The translations under genes were made by a program, and so were the position numbers. Of a stretch of DNA of 47,595 bases, positions 32,642-41,426 are shown piece by piece. Each line of letters begins with the position of its first letter. The stretch's first letter is position 1. The notes below the pieces were generated by a model that saw nothing but the letters and a program-made list of their open reading frames with translations, was not told where the DNA came from and did no database searches. Source of the DNA: an uncultured Eubacteriales bacterium. Its GTDB lineage: Bacteria; Bacillota_I; Bacilli_A; RF39; UBA660. Where the stretch lies: positions 1 to 47,595 of the forward strand of contig ONQM01000002.1 of NCBI GenBank assembly GCA_900319955.1. The letters run 5' to 3'.

Positions 32642-33382
32642 ATGGCTAAGAAAGAAAATAAAAATGTTAAGAAAAAAGCATCTACTAAGAGTTCAGGTAT
32701 TACTAAGAAAAATAGTAAGACTACAAGTGTAAAGGAAGTAAGTACTACTAAGATTGCACCAAAAAAGGAAGTAAAGAAAGAAGTTGTTCCTAAAAAAGAA
32801 GTAGTTAAAGAAGAAAAGAAGGAAGAAATAGTAAAGAAAGACAGAAATGCTGTAATAAGAAATGTTGTTATTGCAGTTCTAGTTGTAATTCTTCTTATAA
32901 TACTTTTTGTTTTAGGTAATAATAATAGTAAGAGCTATTCTAAAGATACATCTAGTAATACTGGTAATACAAGTACTCAAACAACTAGTGGAGTTGCTGA
33001 TGAAGCATCTAAGATATCAGATGATGAAAAAGGTGATCTTACAAATGTATCAATTGATCAGTATTTAAATCTTTTAAAAGGTGATAAATATGCAATTATA
33101 TATATTGGTAGACCTACATGTTCACACTGTCATAATCAGGAACCTATAATGAGATATATGGTTTATAAATATGGAGTTACTGTTAACTATTTAAATACTG
33201 ATGAACTTGATAGTGAAGGACAAAATAAACTTCAAAAATCTAATGATTATTTTCAATCAGGTTGGGGTACACCACTTATTCTTATTGTTAAAGATAATAA
33301 GATAGTTGATAAATTTGAAGGAGAAACTTCTATAGAAGATTTAAAGACTATGTTTGAAAAATATGATTTAATAGTTAAGTAG
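32642..33382 (+). CDS. Membrane-anchored thioredoxin-like protein
   Basis: 246 residues. A Lys-rich cytoplasmic start (about 1-67, with KKEV repeats) leads to one membrane helix (about 72-92), a Ser/Thr/Asn linker and a thioredoxin-fold domain (about 135-246). The redox pair is Cys160 and Cys163 in RPTCSHCHNQEP; the cis-Pro loop is GWGTPLILIV. It should face outward and exchange disulfides in exported proteins, or act with a membrane partner that is not in the window. The start has AAAGGAGAGG. The KKE-rich tail may bind RNA or membrane lipids; this is inference. Confidence 0.85.
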   Translation: MAKKENKNVKKKASTKSSGITKKNSKTTSVKEVSTTKIAPKKEVKKEVVPKKEVVKEEKKEEIVKKDRNAVIRNVVIAVLVVILLIILFVLGNNNSKSYSKDTSSNTGNTSTQTTSGVADEASKISDDEKGDLTNVSIDQYLNLLKGDKYAIIYIGRPTCSHCHNQEPIMRYMVYKYGVTVNYLNTDELDSEGQNKLQKSNDYFQSGWGTPLILIVKDNKIVDKFEGETSIEDLKTMFEKYDLIVK

Positions 33383-33390
33383 GTGGTTAT

Positions 33391-33843
33391 ATGATTAATA
33401 TTTATGACGCTGTATTGAGCTTTAAAAATGCTTATCCAAAAACTGTTGGTTGGCGTTATAGAAAACATTGTGAAGTTGTTGAAAAGCATCTTAATCTAGG
33501 TGAGAATGTTGAGTATGCTTTTATTGCACAAAAGAATGATAATCCAATAAATCTCTTTCAAACTTGTGTTGTTGCACTTACAAATGAAAGAATTTTGATA
33601 GGAAGAAAAAGACTTCTTTTTGGATATAATTTAGATTCTGTTACACCTGATTTATTTAATGATTTAAAAGTCGTTAGTAATATTATTTGGGGTAAGGTAT
33701 ATATTGATACTATAAAAGAATTTATAACTTTATCAAATATTGATAAAAGAGCTTTACCTGAAATTGAGACTGTAATTTCATCATTTATGATGGAACAAAA
33801 GAAAAAATATCCAAAAATGGGGAACAAAAAAGAAAATATTTAA
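33391..33843 (+). CDS. Bacterial PH-like domain protein
   Basis: A 150-residue soluble protein beginning 8 bases after the thioredoxin gene. The central part (VVALTNERILIGRKRLLFGYNLDSVTPDL, given as VVALTNERILIGRKRL then LFGYNLDSV) has the strand pattern of bacterial PH domains, with 'LT(N/D)xRLL' typical of the family. Helical N- and C-terminal ends flank it. Such domains often bind lipids or proteins. Probably in one transcript with the thioredoxin gene. Confidence 0.65.
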   Translation: MINIYDAVLSFKNAYPKTVGWRYRKHCEVVEKHLNLGENVEYAFIAQKNDNPINLFQTCVVALTNERILIGRKRLLFGYNLDSVTPDLFNDLKVVSNIIWGKVYIDTIKEFITLSNIDKRALPEIETVISSFMMEQKKKYPKMGNKKENI

Positions 33844-33872
33844 TTGACAAGTACTATAAAATATTATAAAAT
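33844..33872 (+). promoter_or_regulatory. Promoter of tRNA-Cys
   Basis: Perfect TTGACA (33844-33849), 17-base spacer, TAAAAT (33867-33872), 15 bases before the mature tRNA. Confidence 0.75.
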
Positions 33873-33887
33873 TTTATAGTATGTTAT

Positions 33888-33961
33888 GGGTCTATAGCCA
33901 AGTGGTAAGGCGTGGGTCTGCAACACCCTGATCGTTGGTTCAAATCCGACTAGGCCCTCCA
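33888..33961 (+). tRNA. tRNA-Cys (anticodon GCA)
   Basis: A 74-nt cloverleaf with U73 and CCA encoded. The acceptor GGGTCTA pairs with TAGGCCC (one U-G). Anticodon loop CTGCAAC gives GCA, on a stem TGGGT/ACCCT whose outermost pair is a T-T mismatch (27-43). T arm GTTGG-TTCAAAT-CCGAC (one G-U). The D arm GCCAAGTGGTAAGGC is normal. Confidence 0.95.
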
Positions 33962-33971
33962 TAATGCTCGT

Positions 33972-34005
33972 AAACCGTTGTATATCAACGGTTTTAATTT
34001 TTTTT
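33972..34005 (+). terminator. Terminator of tRNA-Cys
   Basis: AAACCGTTG pairs with CAACGGTTT (33972-33980 with 33986-33994), followed by TTTAATTTTTTT-type T-rich tail. Confidence 0.85.
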
Positions 34006-34010
34006 AGAAA

Positions 34011-34036
34011 ATTTTCCACCTAATTTTCCACCTAAT
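34011..34036. repeat. Two-copy tandem 12-mer near tRNA-Cys
   Basis: ATTTTCCACCTA occurs twice head to tail (34011-34022, 34023-34034). It lies between the tRNA and the integrase relic, the position of an attachment or arm-type site. Confidence 0.6.
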
Positions 34037-34057
34037 TTAATATTTTTTATAAAAAAA

Positions 34058-34087
34058 GTCTGCATTTTTTAGTGCAGATTTTTTTTA
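34058..34087. terminator. Terminator hairpin at the integrase relic
   Basis: TCTGCA pairs with TGCAGA (34059-34064 with 34073-34078), with an A7 run before and T9 run after, so it works on both strands. It lies just past the end of the minus-strand integrase fragment. Confidence 0.75.
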
Positions 34088-34101
34088 ATTTTTCAAAAAA
34101 T

Positions 34102-34273
34102 TTATAAATTATCTAACTCATCAGTTAGTTTATTTAATTCTGATTTATACATGTGGGAGTAAGTATTTAGTGTCATTTTTATATCAGAATGTCCTAAATA
34201 TTTACTAACTAAAGTTATATTAGCTCCATGATTAATTAAAAGAGATGCACATGAATGTCTAAAATCATCAAAA
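34102..34273 (-). pseudogene. Tyrosine integrase, C-terminal fragment
   Basis: The minus-strand frame ending at TAA 34102-34104 encodes FDDFRHSCASLLINHGANI, then LVSKYLGHSDIKMTLNTYSHMY and a short end. The RHxxAS arginine-histidine region, LGHS and the final Tyr are the catalytic C-terminal motifs of phage-type tyrosine recombinases. Everything upstream of about 34273 is missing and replaced by transposase sequence on the other strand. The fragment sits 110 bases after tRNA-Cys, the usual integration target. It is a relic of an integrated element. Confidence 0.85.
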
Positions 34274-34625
34274 AATTATTACAAGACATATTTGGCAAGA
34301 TTATAAAGATATTGTAAATAATAATAGACATACAGATTTATTTAAAAAAACTTACCCTAATAGAAAGCAAAACATAGAAAGAGTCTTTGCAATATGTAAA
34401 GAAGAGCATAGATTAAGATTTACTAGATTTAAGGGGCTTAAGAAAAACAGTGATCAAGCGTCACTAATTTTTGCGTGTTATAATTTGAAAAAATATGCAC
34501 TATATAATTCAAAAAACATAGGAAATAGTGCATATAATATTAATTATTTATCAAATTTTCATAACTTTTTAAATTTTGCAGTCAATTTTATAAAAAAATT
34601 TTTCAAAAAGAAAACAAAGCAGTAA
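34272..34625 (+). pseudogene. IS1182-type transposase, C-terminal fragment
   Basis: An open frame without a start encodes HIWQDYKDIVNNNRHTDLF, YPNRKQNIERVFAICKEEH, RLRFTRFKGLKKNSDQ and SLIFACYNLKKYALYN. The YPxRKxxIERVF...LRFTRxKGL and (T/I)FACxNLKK phrases match the C-terminal end of IS1182-family transposases. The first three quarters of the protein are missing. It abuts the integrase fragment, so one relic truncated the other. It ends in a Lys/Phe-rich tail and is followed by a terminator at 34651. Confidence 0.8.
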
Positions 34626-34650
34626 TTTGTACCACTTTGTCAACAATCTG

Positions 34651-34675
34651 AAAGGTGTTTCTAACACCTTTTTAT
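34651..34675 (+). terminator. Terminator after the IS1182-type fragment
   Basis: AAAGGTGTT pairs with AACACCTTT, 3-nt loop, then T-rich. Confidence 0.8.
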
Positions 34676-34998
34676 TATATAATAGGAAAGTCATTTAAAA
34701 AATATAAAAAATCTAATATAAATGTTAAAATAAAAACTGATAAAATGTTAAAGTAAAAAGTTGATAGTTTTTATCGGCTCTTTTGTATACTTATATCAAC
34801 TCATATAAAGATGGAAGGAGTTGATGTAAGTAAGAGAAATGATATAACTTCTTGCAATATTTCTTATTGCATTTTTAATTATCATAATTTTTTTCTTTTA
34901 TGTAAATAATTTTATTATTTCTATGTTTAAATTTTGCGTTTGTAATATGAAAATTTTGTGAAATATGTTATCATAGTAGTGAAAGGTGAAGAGGGATA
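34676..34998. other. Intergenic relic region before the phosphohexomutase gene
   Basis: I can support no intact gene. A possible frame starting ATG ATA, then TAA, then LLAIFLIAFLIIIIFFFYVNN (34845-34916) looks like a dead single-helix membrane peptide. An extended -10 box, TGT-TATCAT (34966-34974), probably drives the next gene. AAAAACT/AGTTTTT (34732-34762) may form a hairpin. Confidence 0.4.
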
Positions 34999-36369
34999 AT
35001 GAAGATAACAAAAAATATTAATAAAGAAATTTTTAGAGAGTATGATATTAGAGGTGTATTTCCAACTGATTTGACAGAAGACGTTAGTTATACTATTGGA
35101 AGAGGCTTTGCAAGTTATATAAGAGATTTAGGTAAAAATATATGTGTGATAGGTCATGATAATAGAATTTCTAGTCCGCTTTTATATGAAAGTTTAATGA
35201 AAGGTTTAACTGATAGTGGAGTTAATGTTATAAGTTTAGGACTTTGTACAACACCAATGTATTATTATGCTTGTATTTATAAAGGTGTTTATCAGGGATT
35301 AATGGTTACTGCATCACATAATCCTAAAGAATATAATGGATATAAGATTGCTTTTAGTGCTGAGGGTAATGCTAAGGGTAAAGAAATAACAGACTTTTAT
35401 GATTATTTAATGAAAGGCAATTTTAAAGAAGGACATGGTCTTGTTACAGAATATAATGTTCATGATGATTATATTAATTTATTTGATAAATCACTTAAAT
35501 TTGGTAAGAGAATGCCTAAAGTTTTGATTGATCCTGGAAATGGTACTACAAGTATAATAGTACATGACTTGTTTGATAGATACTTAACAGGTGTTTCATA
35601 TATATTTGATGAATCTGATGGAACATTTCCTAATCATCATCCAGATCCTGCAGTTGAAGAGAACTTGTCTATTTTAAAGAAGAAGGTTGTAGAAGGCGGA
35701 TTCGATTGTGGTATATCTTTTGATGGCGATGGTGATCGTGTTGGTTTAGTATCTAATAGTGGTAAATATATACCAGCAGACCTCATAATGCTTATTGTTA
35801 TTAGAAATATAATTAATAAAGTAAATAAAAAAGAATTTTTATATGACGTTAAATGTACTAAAGCTTTATCAGATGAAATAGAAAAACTTGGTGGAAAAGG
35901 AATAATGTATAGAACAGGTAATTCTTATACGAAAGCTGCTGTTCGAGATATGAATCTTCCTTATGGTGGTGAACTTTCAGGACATATGTATTTTAGAGAT
36001 AAGTTCCCAGGATTTGATTCTGGAATATATGCTGGTCTTAGAATATGCGAAATACTTTCATGGACTGATAAAAGTATTGATCAATTATTAGAAGGTATTA
36101 ATAAGTATTATTCAACACCAGAGATAAAAATAAAAACTACTGATGATGCAAAATTCAAAATAGTTGAAAAAGTAAAACAGTATGTTGAATCTAAAGGATA
36201 TAAACATGTTGATATTGATGGTGTCAAAACTATGTTTGATGATTCATGGGCACTTGTTAGAGCATCAAATACTGGACCTAACTTAACACTTAGATTTGAA
36301 GCGTCAACAGAGAAAAGACTCGAAGAGATTAAAAATGAGTTTGAGGACGTTGTAAATAGTAATTTATAA
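34999..36369 (+). CDS. Phosphomannomutase/phosphoglucomutase
   Basis: A 456-residue alpha-D-phosphohexomutase. The phosphoserine loop is TASHNP with Ser106, the metal loop is DGDGD at 242-246, the sugar-binding loop is GELSGHMYF, and the phosphate loop is RASNTGPNL. All four domains are complete. It interconverts hexose 1- and 6-phosphates (glucose and/or mannose) for surface polysaccharide and wall precursors. Substrate preference is not decided by sequence. Start ATG 34999 follows GAGGGATA. Its stop is followed by a short hairpin (AAAGTGG/CCTACTTT, 36369-36390) and then the broken S66 peptidase. Confidence 0.92.
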   Translation: MKITKNINKEIFREYDIRGVFPTDLTEDVSYTIGRGFASYIRDLGKNICVIGHDNRISSPLLYESLMKGLTDSGVNVISLGLCTTPMYYYACIYKGVYQGLMVTASHNPKEYNGYKIAFSAEGNAKGKEITDFYDYLMKGNFKEGHGLVTEYNVHDDYINLFDKSLKFGKRMPKVLIDPGNGTTSIIVHDLFDRYLTGVSYIFDESDGTFPNHHPDPAVEENLSILKKKVVEGGFDCGISFDGDGDRVGLVSNSGKYIPADLIMLIVIRNIINKVNKKEFLYDVKCTKALSDEIEKLGGKGIMYRTGNSYTKAAVRDMNLPYGGELSGHMYFRDKFPGFDSGIYAGLRICEILSWTDKSIDQLLEGINKYYSTPEIKIKTTDDAKFKIVEKVKQYVESKGYKHVDIDGVKTMFDDSWALVRASNTGPNLTLRFEASTEKRLEEIKNEFEDVVNSNL

Positions 36370-36410
36370 AGTGGAGTTAAACCTACTTTTGTTCTGTGAG
36401 GAGTAAGCTT

Positions 36411-37388
36411 ATGATTAAACCTATGAAATTAAATAAGTGAGACACTGTTGCAATAGTAAGTCTTTCAAGTGGTATGGCAGGAGATAGTGAATATATGCAT
36501 AAGTATCTTCATGGAAAGAAAAGATTAGAAGAAGATTTTGGACTAAAAGTTATCGCTATGCCAAATGCTTTAAAGGGTAGCAAATACTTAGACAAGCATC
36601 CAGAAAAAAGAGCAGAAGGCTTTATGAATGCAATAAAAGATAAAAACATAAAAGGAATATTTTGTAATATTGGAGGAGATGATACAATAAGACTTCTTCC
36701 ATATATTGATTTTGATGAAATAAAAAAGAATCCAAAAGTATTTATGGGATGCTCTGATACAACTGTAAATCATTTTATGATGTATTATGCATGAATATAC
36801 AAAAAGATATATAAATGAAGTACTTTTTGAAAATAAAGAAAGCATTAAAATTACATCATCTCCTTTATGGATAAGTGAATTTCTAGATTGGAGTAATGAA
36901 GAAAACGATAATATTAAAAGAAAAATGCATAAAGAAAAATATGGCTTTGAAGTACTTCAGGGTAAAGGAAAAGTAGAAGGTGAACTTCTTGGTGGATGTT
37001 TTGATGTATCCCAATGTTTATTGGGACAAGTATTTGGCCATCAAAAAATGAATGGAAAGGTAAAATCCTTTTTCTTGAAACCAGTGAAGATGAAGTACCA
37101 CCTGACTATATTGAATATTATTTAAGAAATTTGATAGCACAGGGAATAATTGATGAGATAAATGGAATAATTGTTGGTAAGCCACAAAATGAAAAAAATT
37201 ATGAAGAATATAAAGAAGTATATAAAAGATTAATAAGTGAAGAAGCTGGAAGAAAGAATCTCCCTATACTTTATAATGTTAACTTTGGTCATACAGCACC
37301 AATGTGTATATTACCATTTGGAGAAAAAGTTAGAATAGATTTAGATAAAAAAGAAATTATATTTCTAGAAAAACCTATGAGTGAATAA
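36411..37388 (+). pseudogene. S66-family LD-carboxypeptidase/MccF-like, three lesions
   Basis: A good ribosome binding site (GAGGAG) and ATG 36411 begin MIKPMKLNK, then TGA at 36438-36440 where the family has the Gly of KGDTVAIVSLSSG. The frame continues to GCSDTTVNHFMMYYA and stops at 36792-36794; the normal following segment is missing and the frame resumes at MHEYTKRYINEVLF, a small deletion. It breaks again near 37010 (GELLGGCFDV) and resumes in another frame at SIWPSKNEWKGKILFLE through the end. The nucleophile Ser (GCSDTT) and the His end (NFGHTAPMCILPFG) are still readable. Family members cut LD-peptide bonds in wall fragments or confer microcin C7 immunity. This copy cannot make a full protein. 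Confidence 0.88.
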
Positions 37389-37594
37389 AATGTTCAGATA
37401 ATACTTGTTAGAGTACAGGAGAGTTAATAGCAAAGAACGATTTAAAAGACATAAAAAAATAATGTAAGTTTTATTTAGCACAGGATGATAAATATGCATT
37501 ATACCAGAATATAGATTTAAATTATAAATGGTCAAAAAGATGAATATCATTCTAGAATGGAAACTAAGATAAAGAAACTGTAAATGGGACTGTA
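37389..37594. other. Gap after the S66 pseudogene
   Basis: AT-rich sequence with no gene I can support; short frames are all broken by stops. It may be eroded coding DNA. Confidence 0.4.
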
Positions 37595-37623
37595 TTGTAA
37601 TTTGAATTGCAATATGGTATAAT
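37595..37623 (+). promoter_or_regulatory. Promoter of the acyl-CoA-synthetase-like gene
   Basis: TTGTAA (37595-37600), 17-base spacer, TATAAT (37618-37623) with a TG two bases before it. Confidence 0.8.
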
Positions 37624-37649
37624 ATGACACATCCGGAGGGGAATTTTAT

Positions 37650-39413
37650 ATGAATAAAAAATTAACAGGCTATCCTAGTATAGATAGACCACAAGATAAA
37701 GGACATTCCTTTACTGAAAAACATCCAATTATACCAGATTTAAGTGTGTATAATGCAATTGGTGCAATAAATGCTTTCTACAAGAAAAATGAAGCAATTG
37801 ATTGTATGGATTTAAAAGTAAATTATGACAATCTAATAAAAGATTCAGTTACAATTTCAAGAGCTTTAAAAGAATTAGGTGTAAAAAAGAAAGATATAGT
37901 TGCAATTTCTATGCCAAACTATTATCAAGCAGTAGCTTCTTATTTAGCTTGTAATAGAATAGGTGCAGTTACAACATTTTTAAATTCAGGTGCACCAGAT
38001 GAAGAAATAATTGAATATTTAAATTTATTTGAGTCGCCAGTATTTATAAATTATGATAAGACAAAAAAAGAAAATTTAAATTATAAGAAAAATACAGGAG
38101 TAAATTATATTGTTACTCTTTCTAAATCAAATGTTAATAATATTTCATTAAAGAGAGATTATCGTATAACATCTTCTGATGATTTAATTGATTTTAATAG
38201 TTTAGAAACAATAGGAAAACATCAAGAAAAGGGTGTCCCTGCAAATAACAAAAAAGATGATTCACTAATTTTATTTACAAGTGGTTCTACAGGTAAACCT
38301 AAGTCAGTTGTTCTTACAAATGAAAATATAATTGCTGCAGGAACATATTTAAAGAATTCTAGTAATGTTAAGAGTATGAATGGAACAAGAACTTTAGTTT
38401 GTGTACCATTTAGTTATCCATATGGATTTGTAACATCAACGCTTATGACTTTAATGAGTAGCAAAACAGCTATCCTAGCTCCTAATATGAGCAAAGATAC
38501 AATAGGATATTACTTAAAGAAAAGACCTAATATTATATTTGGAAGTCCAGCACTTCTTGATTTAATAATGAATAATGTTAAAGATGGAGAAGATTTATCT
38601 TCTGTAACAACATTTATATCAGGAGGAGATTTCTTAACACCAAGTCATTCTTTAAAAGGTAAAGCTTACTTTGAAAAACATGGAGCTAAAAATGTAGAAA
38701 TGGGTAATGGATCTGGAAATGCAGAAACAGTAAGTTGTGGTACAAATCCTGTTGGTAATGAAATAAGACCTGAAACTGCAGGAAAAGTTCTTACAGGAAC
38801 AGATGCAATAATAGTTGACCCTGATACACTAGAAGAAAAGAAATATGGCGAAGAAGGACTTATGTGTGTTTCTGGAAAACATGTCTTTAAAGAATATTAT
38901 AAAGATCCAGAGAAAACAAAAGAAGCTAAATTTGAAAAAAATGGAAAAGTTTATTTTAAAACAGGTACGATGGGATATATTGATGAAGATGGTTATTTCA
39001 CATTAACTGGAAGGGAATCAAGATTCTATATTCTTTCAACACTAAATAAAGTATATTGTGATCATGTTCAATCAATTATTTCAAATATTGATGATGTTGA
39101 TTTATGTGCTGTTGTAAAAGTACCTGATAAAGATATGCTTTATGTAAACAAGGCTTATATAGTCTTAAATGATAATGTAAAATCAGATGAAACAGAAAAA
39201 GAAAAAATAATTAATTTATTTAATGAGCCAGTTAAAGAACAAAATGGTGATGTTGAACAATTAAAGTGGTATGAAAAACCAAAATATGTTGAGTTTGTAA
39301 AAGAACTTCCTAGAAGAAAAGGTACTGAAAAAGTTGATTATGCATTACTTGAGAAAGATGCTTTAAAAGAACTTGATGACAAGAGTGATGTTAAATCATA
39401 TGTAAAGAGATAG
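37650..39413 (+). CDS. Acyl-CoA-synthetase-like adenylate-forming enzyme
   Basis: 587 residues of the AMP-binding (ANL) superfamily. The ATP loop is LILFTSGSTGKPK at about 206-218; further motifs are the acceptor segment EMGNGSGNAETVS, the AMP-ribose Asp in YFKTGTMGYIDEDGYF and LTGRESRF hinge. The usual (Y/F)G(x)TE is replaced by GSGNAE, and the hinge has Glu-Ser in place of the common Lys, so substrate use may differ from standard long-chain enzymes. The catalytic Lys near the end is probably in PRRKGTEKVDY. It activates a carboxylic acid, most likely a fatty acid, as AMP ester and thioester. Start ATG 37650 follows CCGGAGGGG. Transcribed alone and ended by a terminator. Confidence 0.85.
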   Translation: MNKKLTGYPSIDRPQDKGHSFTEKHPIIPDLSVYNAIGAINAFYKKNEAIDCMDLKVNYDNLIKDSVTISRALKELGVKKKDIVAISMPNYYQAVASYLACNRIGAVTTFLNSGAPDEEIIEYLNLFESPVFINYDKTKKENLNYKKNTGVNYIVTLSKSNVNNISLKRDYRITSSDDLIDFNSLETIGKHQEKGVPANNKKDDSLILFTSGSTGKPKSVVLTNENIIAAGTYLKNSSNVKSMNGTRTLVCVPFSYPYGFVTSTLMTLMSSKTAILAPNMSKDTIGYYLKKRPNIIFGSPALLDLIMNNVKDGEDLSSVTTFISGGDFLTPSHSLKGKAYFEKHGAKNVEMGNGSGNAETVSCGTNPVGNEIRPETAGKVLTGTDAIIVDPDTLEEKKYGEEGLMCVSGKHVFKEYYKDPEKTKEAKFEKNGKVYFKTGTMGYIDEDGYFTLTGRESRFYILSTLNKVYCDHVQSIISNIDDVDLCAVVKVPDKDMLYVNKAYIVLNDNVKSDETEKEKIINLFNEPVKEQNGDVEQLKWYEKPKYVEFVKELPRRKGTEKVDYALLEKDALKELDDKSDVKSYVKR

Positions 39414-39430
39414 ACTGTTATCTCTTTTTT
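39404..39430 (+). terminator. Terminator of the acyl-CoA-synthetase-like gene
   Basis: AAAGAGATA pairs with TATCTCTTT (39404-39412 with 39419-39427), 6-nt loop, T7 run. It overlaps the last codons. Confidence 0.85.
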
Positions 39431-39465
39431 TGATATAATTTTATTTGAAAATAGGAGTGGGTAAT

Positions 39466-41361
39466 ATGGGAACTGGTATGTATTTTCCAATATGTGCATT
39501 ACCCTTTAGTATAATAATTATTGTATTATATTTTTATAAGGGACACATAAAAAGTAAGGAAACTTGGATATTTGAAACATTAATAGTATCAAATTTTATT
39601 GGTTTAATATTAGAGCTTCTTTGTACATATGCATCAAAAATTTATTCTGTTAATGTTATTGCTAGTACATTTATTTATAAAGCATATCTTTTTTACTTAA
39701 TATTTTGGATTTCAACGTTTGCATATTATGTTTTTAGCATAACAAGAAATGAGTTTGATCCTAATCCAAATAGAATAAAGTTTTTCTTAATTTATTATAT
39801 ACTAGTAACTTTGTTTTTGCTTTTCCTACCAATAGAAGCTGTTATAAGTAAAGATTTTAGTACTAGATATACTAAAGGATTAGCAGTTGATTTTACATAT
39901 GTAATGTCTAGTATTGCAATATTTGTTATAATCATTACTCTTATTGTTGGACATAAAAAAGTAAAAGATAAAAAGTATATTCCAGTAATATTATTTCTAA
40001 TTGGAGGCTCTCTTGCAGCTTTCATTCAAATGAATCATCCACAATGGTTATTAATGACTTATATTGAGACACTTATTTGTGTAATAATGTATTTTACAAT
40101 AGAAAATCCTGATATGAAGATGGTAAAAAGTTTAGAGTATGCAAAAGATAGGGCAGAAAAAGCTAATCGTGCTAAATCAGATTTCTTAAGTTCTATGTCA
40201 CATGAAATTAGAACACCACTTAATGCAATAGTTGGATTTTCAGAAGATATTTGTGATAACCTAGATGGAGCGAGTGTTACCGTTAAGGAAGATGCTGGAT
40301 ATATTCAAGATGCATCTAAAACTCTTCTTGAAATAGTTGGAAATATTTTGGATATCAATAAAATCGAAAGCAATAAGATGGAAGTTACTGATGAAGTATA
40401 TGACTTCAAGCATGAGATAGAGTCCTTAGCAAAAATAGATAGTGTTAGAATTGGAGATAAACCAATAGACTTTAAATGTAATATTTCAGAAGATGTTCCA
40501 GAAAAACTGATTGGAGATAAAGGAAAAGTAAAAGAAATAGTTAACAACTTACTTACAAATGCTTTTAAATATACTGATAAAGGAATGGTAAGACTTAATG
40601 TTAAATGTATTAATAAAGATAATAATTGCACATTAATAATTACAGTTGAAGATACAGGACGTGGAATAAAAGCAGAAAACATAAATAGGTTATTTACAAA
40701 ATTTGATAGGTTAGATGTTGAACGTAATACAACTGTTGAAGGAACAGGTCTTGGACTTGCTATTACTAAAGAGTTAACAGAGTTAATGGGAGGAAAAATA
40801 AACGTACAAAGTCAGTACGGAAAAGGATCTATTTTCATGGTAATGCTTCCTCAAAAGATAGATAGAAATGAAAAGATGACAACAATTGTTATGCATACAG
40901 CAGGTGGTGATATGCCACATGAAGATGCAAAGACAGAAACTAAAACTGAAAGTAATTCTGGTTTAAATTTAAATGGTAAAAATTTACTTCTTGTTGATGA
41001 TAACAAATTAAATTTAAGAGTTGCAGAAAGAGCGTTAGAGTCATTTCACTTTAATATTGATGAAGCAATGAACGGTAAAGAAGCAGTTAATAAAGTTTAT
41101 AGTAAAAAGTATGACTTAATACTTATGGATATAATGATGCCAGAAATGTCTGGAGAATCTGCTTTAAAAGAGTTAAAGAAGAATCCTTCTTTTAATACTC
41201 CAGTAATAGCACTAACTGCAGATGCAGTTGCAGGTGCTAATAAAAAATATATTGATGAAGGTTTTACTGATTATATTGCAAAACCATTTAATAAAGAGCA
41301 AATAAAAGAAAAAATAGATAAGATATTTAAAAATTCATCAAATAATATAGAAACACTTTAA
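39466..41361 (+). CDS. Hybrid sensor histidine kinase (membrane sensor-HK-REC)
   Basis: 631 residues from ATG 39466, behind GGAGTGGG and an extended -10 (TGATATAAT, 39431-39439); in-frame TTG 39445 lies upstream of the site. About seven membrane helices fill residues 1-215 with no large external domain. Then HisKA with His246 in SMSHEIRTPLN, HATPase_c with NNLLTNAFKY (N box), DTGRGI and GTGLGL, and a C-terminal receiver domain with phosphoacceptor Asp555 in LILMDIMMPE and Lys in IAKPF. A hybrid kinase needs a separate Hpt; the Hpt-REC protein at 27275 is a candidate partner. The ligand is unknown, and the helix bundle itself may sense membrane state or a lipophilic signal. Confidence 0.92.
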   Translation: MGTGMYFPICALPFSIIIIVLYFYKGHIKSKETWIFETLIVSNFIGLILELLCTYASKIYSVNVIASTFIYKAYLFYLIFWISTFAYYVFSITRNEFDPNPNRIKFFLIYYILVTLFLLFLPIEAVISKDFSTRYTKGLAVDFTYVMSSIAIFVIIITLIVGHKKVKDKKYIPVILFLIGGSLAAFIQMNHPQWLLMTYIETLICVIMYFTIENPDMKMVKSLEYAKDRAEKANRAKSDFLSSMSHEIRTPLNAIVGFSEDICDNLDGASVTVKEDAGYIQDASKTLLEIVGNILDINKIESNKMEVTDEVYDFKHEIESLAKIDSVRIGDKPIDFKCNISEDVPEKLIGDKGKVKEIVNNLLTNAFKYTDKGMVRLNVKCINKDNNCTLIITVEDTGRGIKAENINRLFTKFDRLDVERNTTVEGTGLGLAITKELTELMGGKINVQSQYGKGSIFMVMLPQKIDRNEKMTTIVMHTAGGDMPHEDAKTETKTESNSGLNLNGKNLLLVDDNKLNLRVAERALESFHFNIDEAMNGKEAVNKVYSKKYDLILMDIMMPEMSGESALKELKKNPSFNTPVIALTADAVAGANKKYIDEGFTDYIAKPFNKEQIKEKIDKIFKNSSNNIETL

Positions 41362-41377
41362 AAAATAAAGTGTTTTT
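41351..41377 (+). terminator. Terminator of the hybrid kinase gene
   Basis: AAACACTTT pairs with AAAGTGTTT (41351-41359 with 41367-41375), 7-nt loop, then T-rich. It overlaps the end of the gene. Confidence 0.8.
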
Positions 41378-41426
41378 ATAGTGATTTTAAACTAATTGTA
41401 TGTTAGAATACTTAAGAGGCGATAAT

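Noticed and set aside
34011-34036. A CRISPR-like repeat.
   Set aside because: Only two copies, head to tail, without spacers.
36438-36440. UGA read as Trp (Mycoplasma code).
   Set aside because: TGA ends intact genes (murI, yceD, the EEP gene), Trp is TGG throughout, and the family has Gly at this place.
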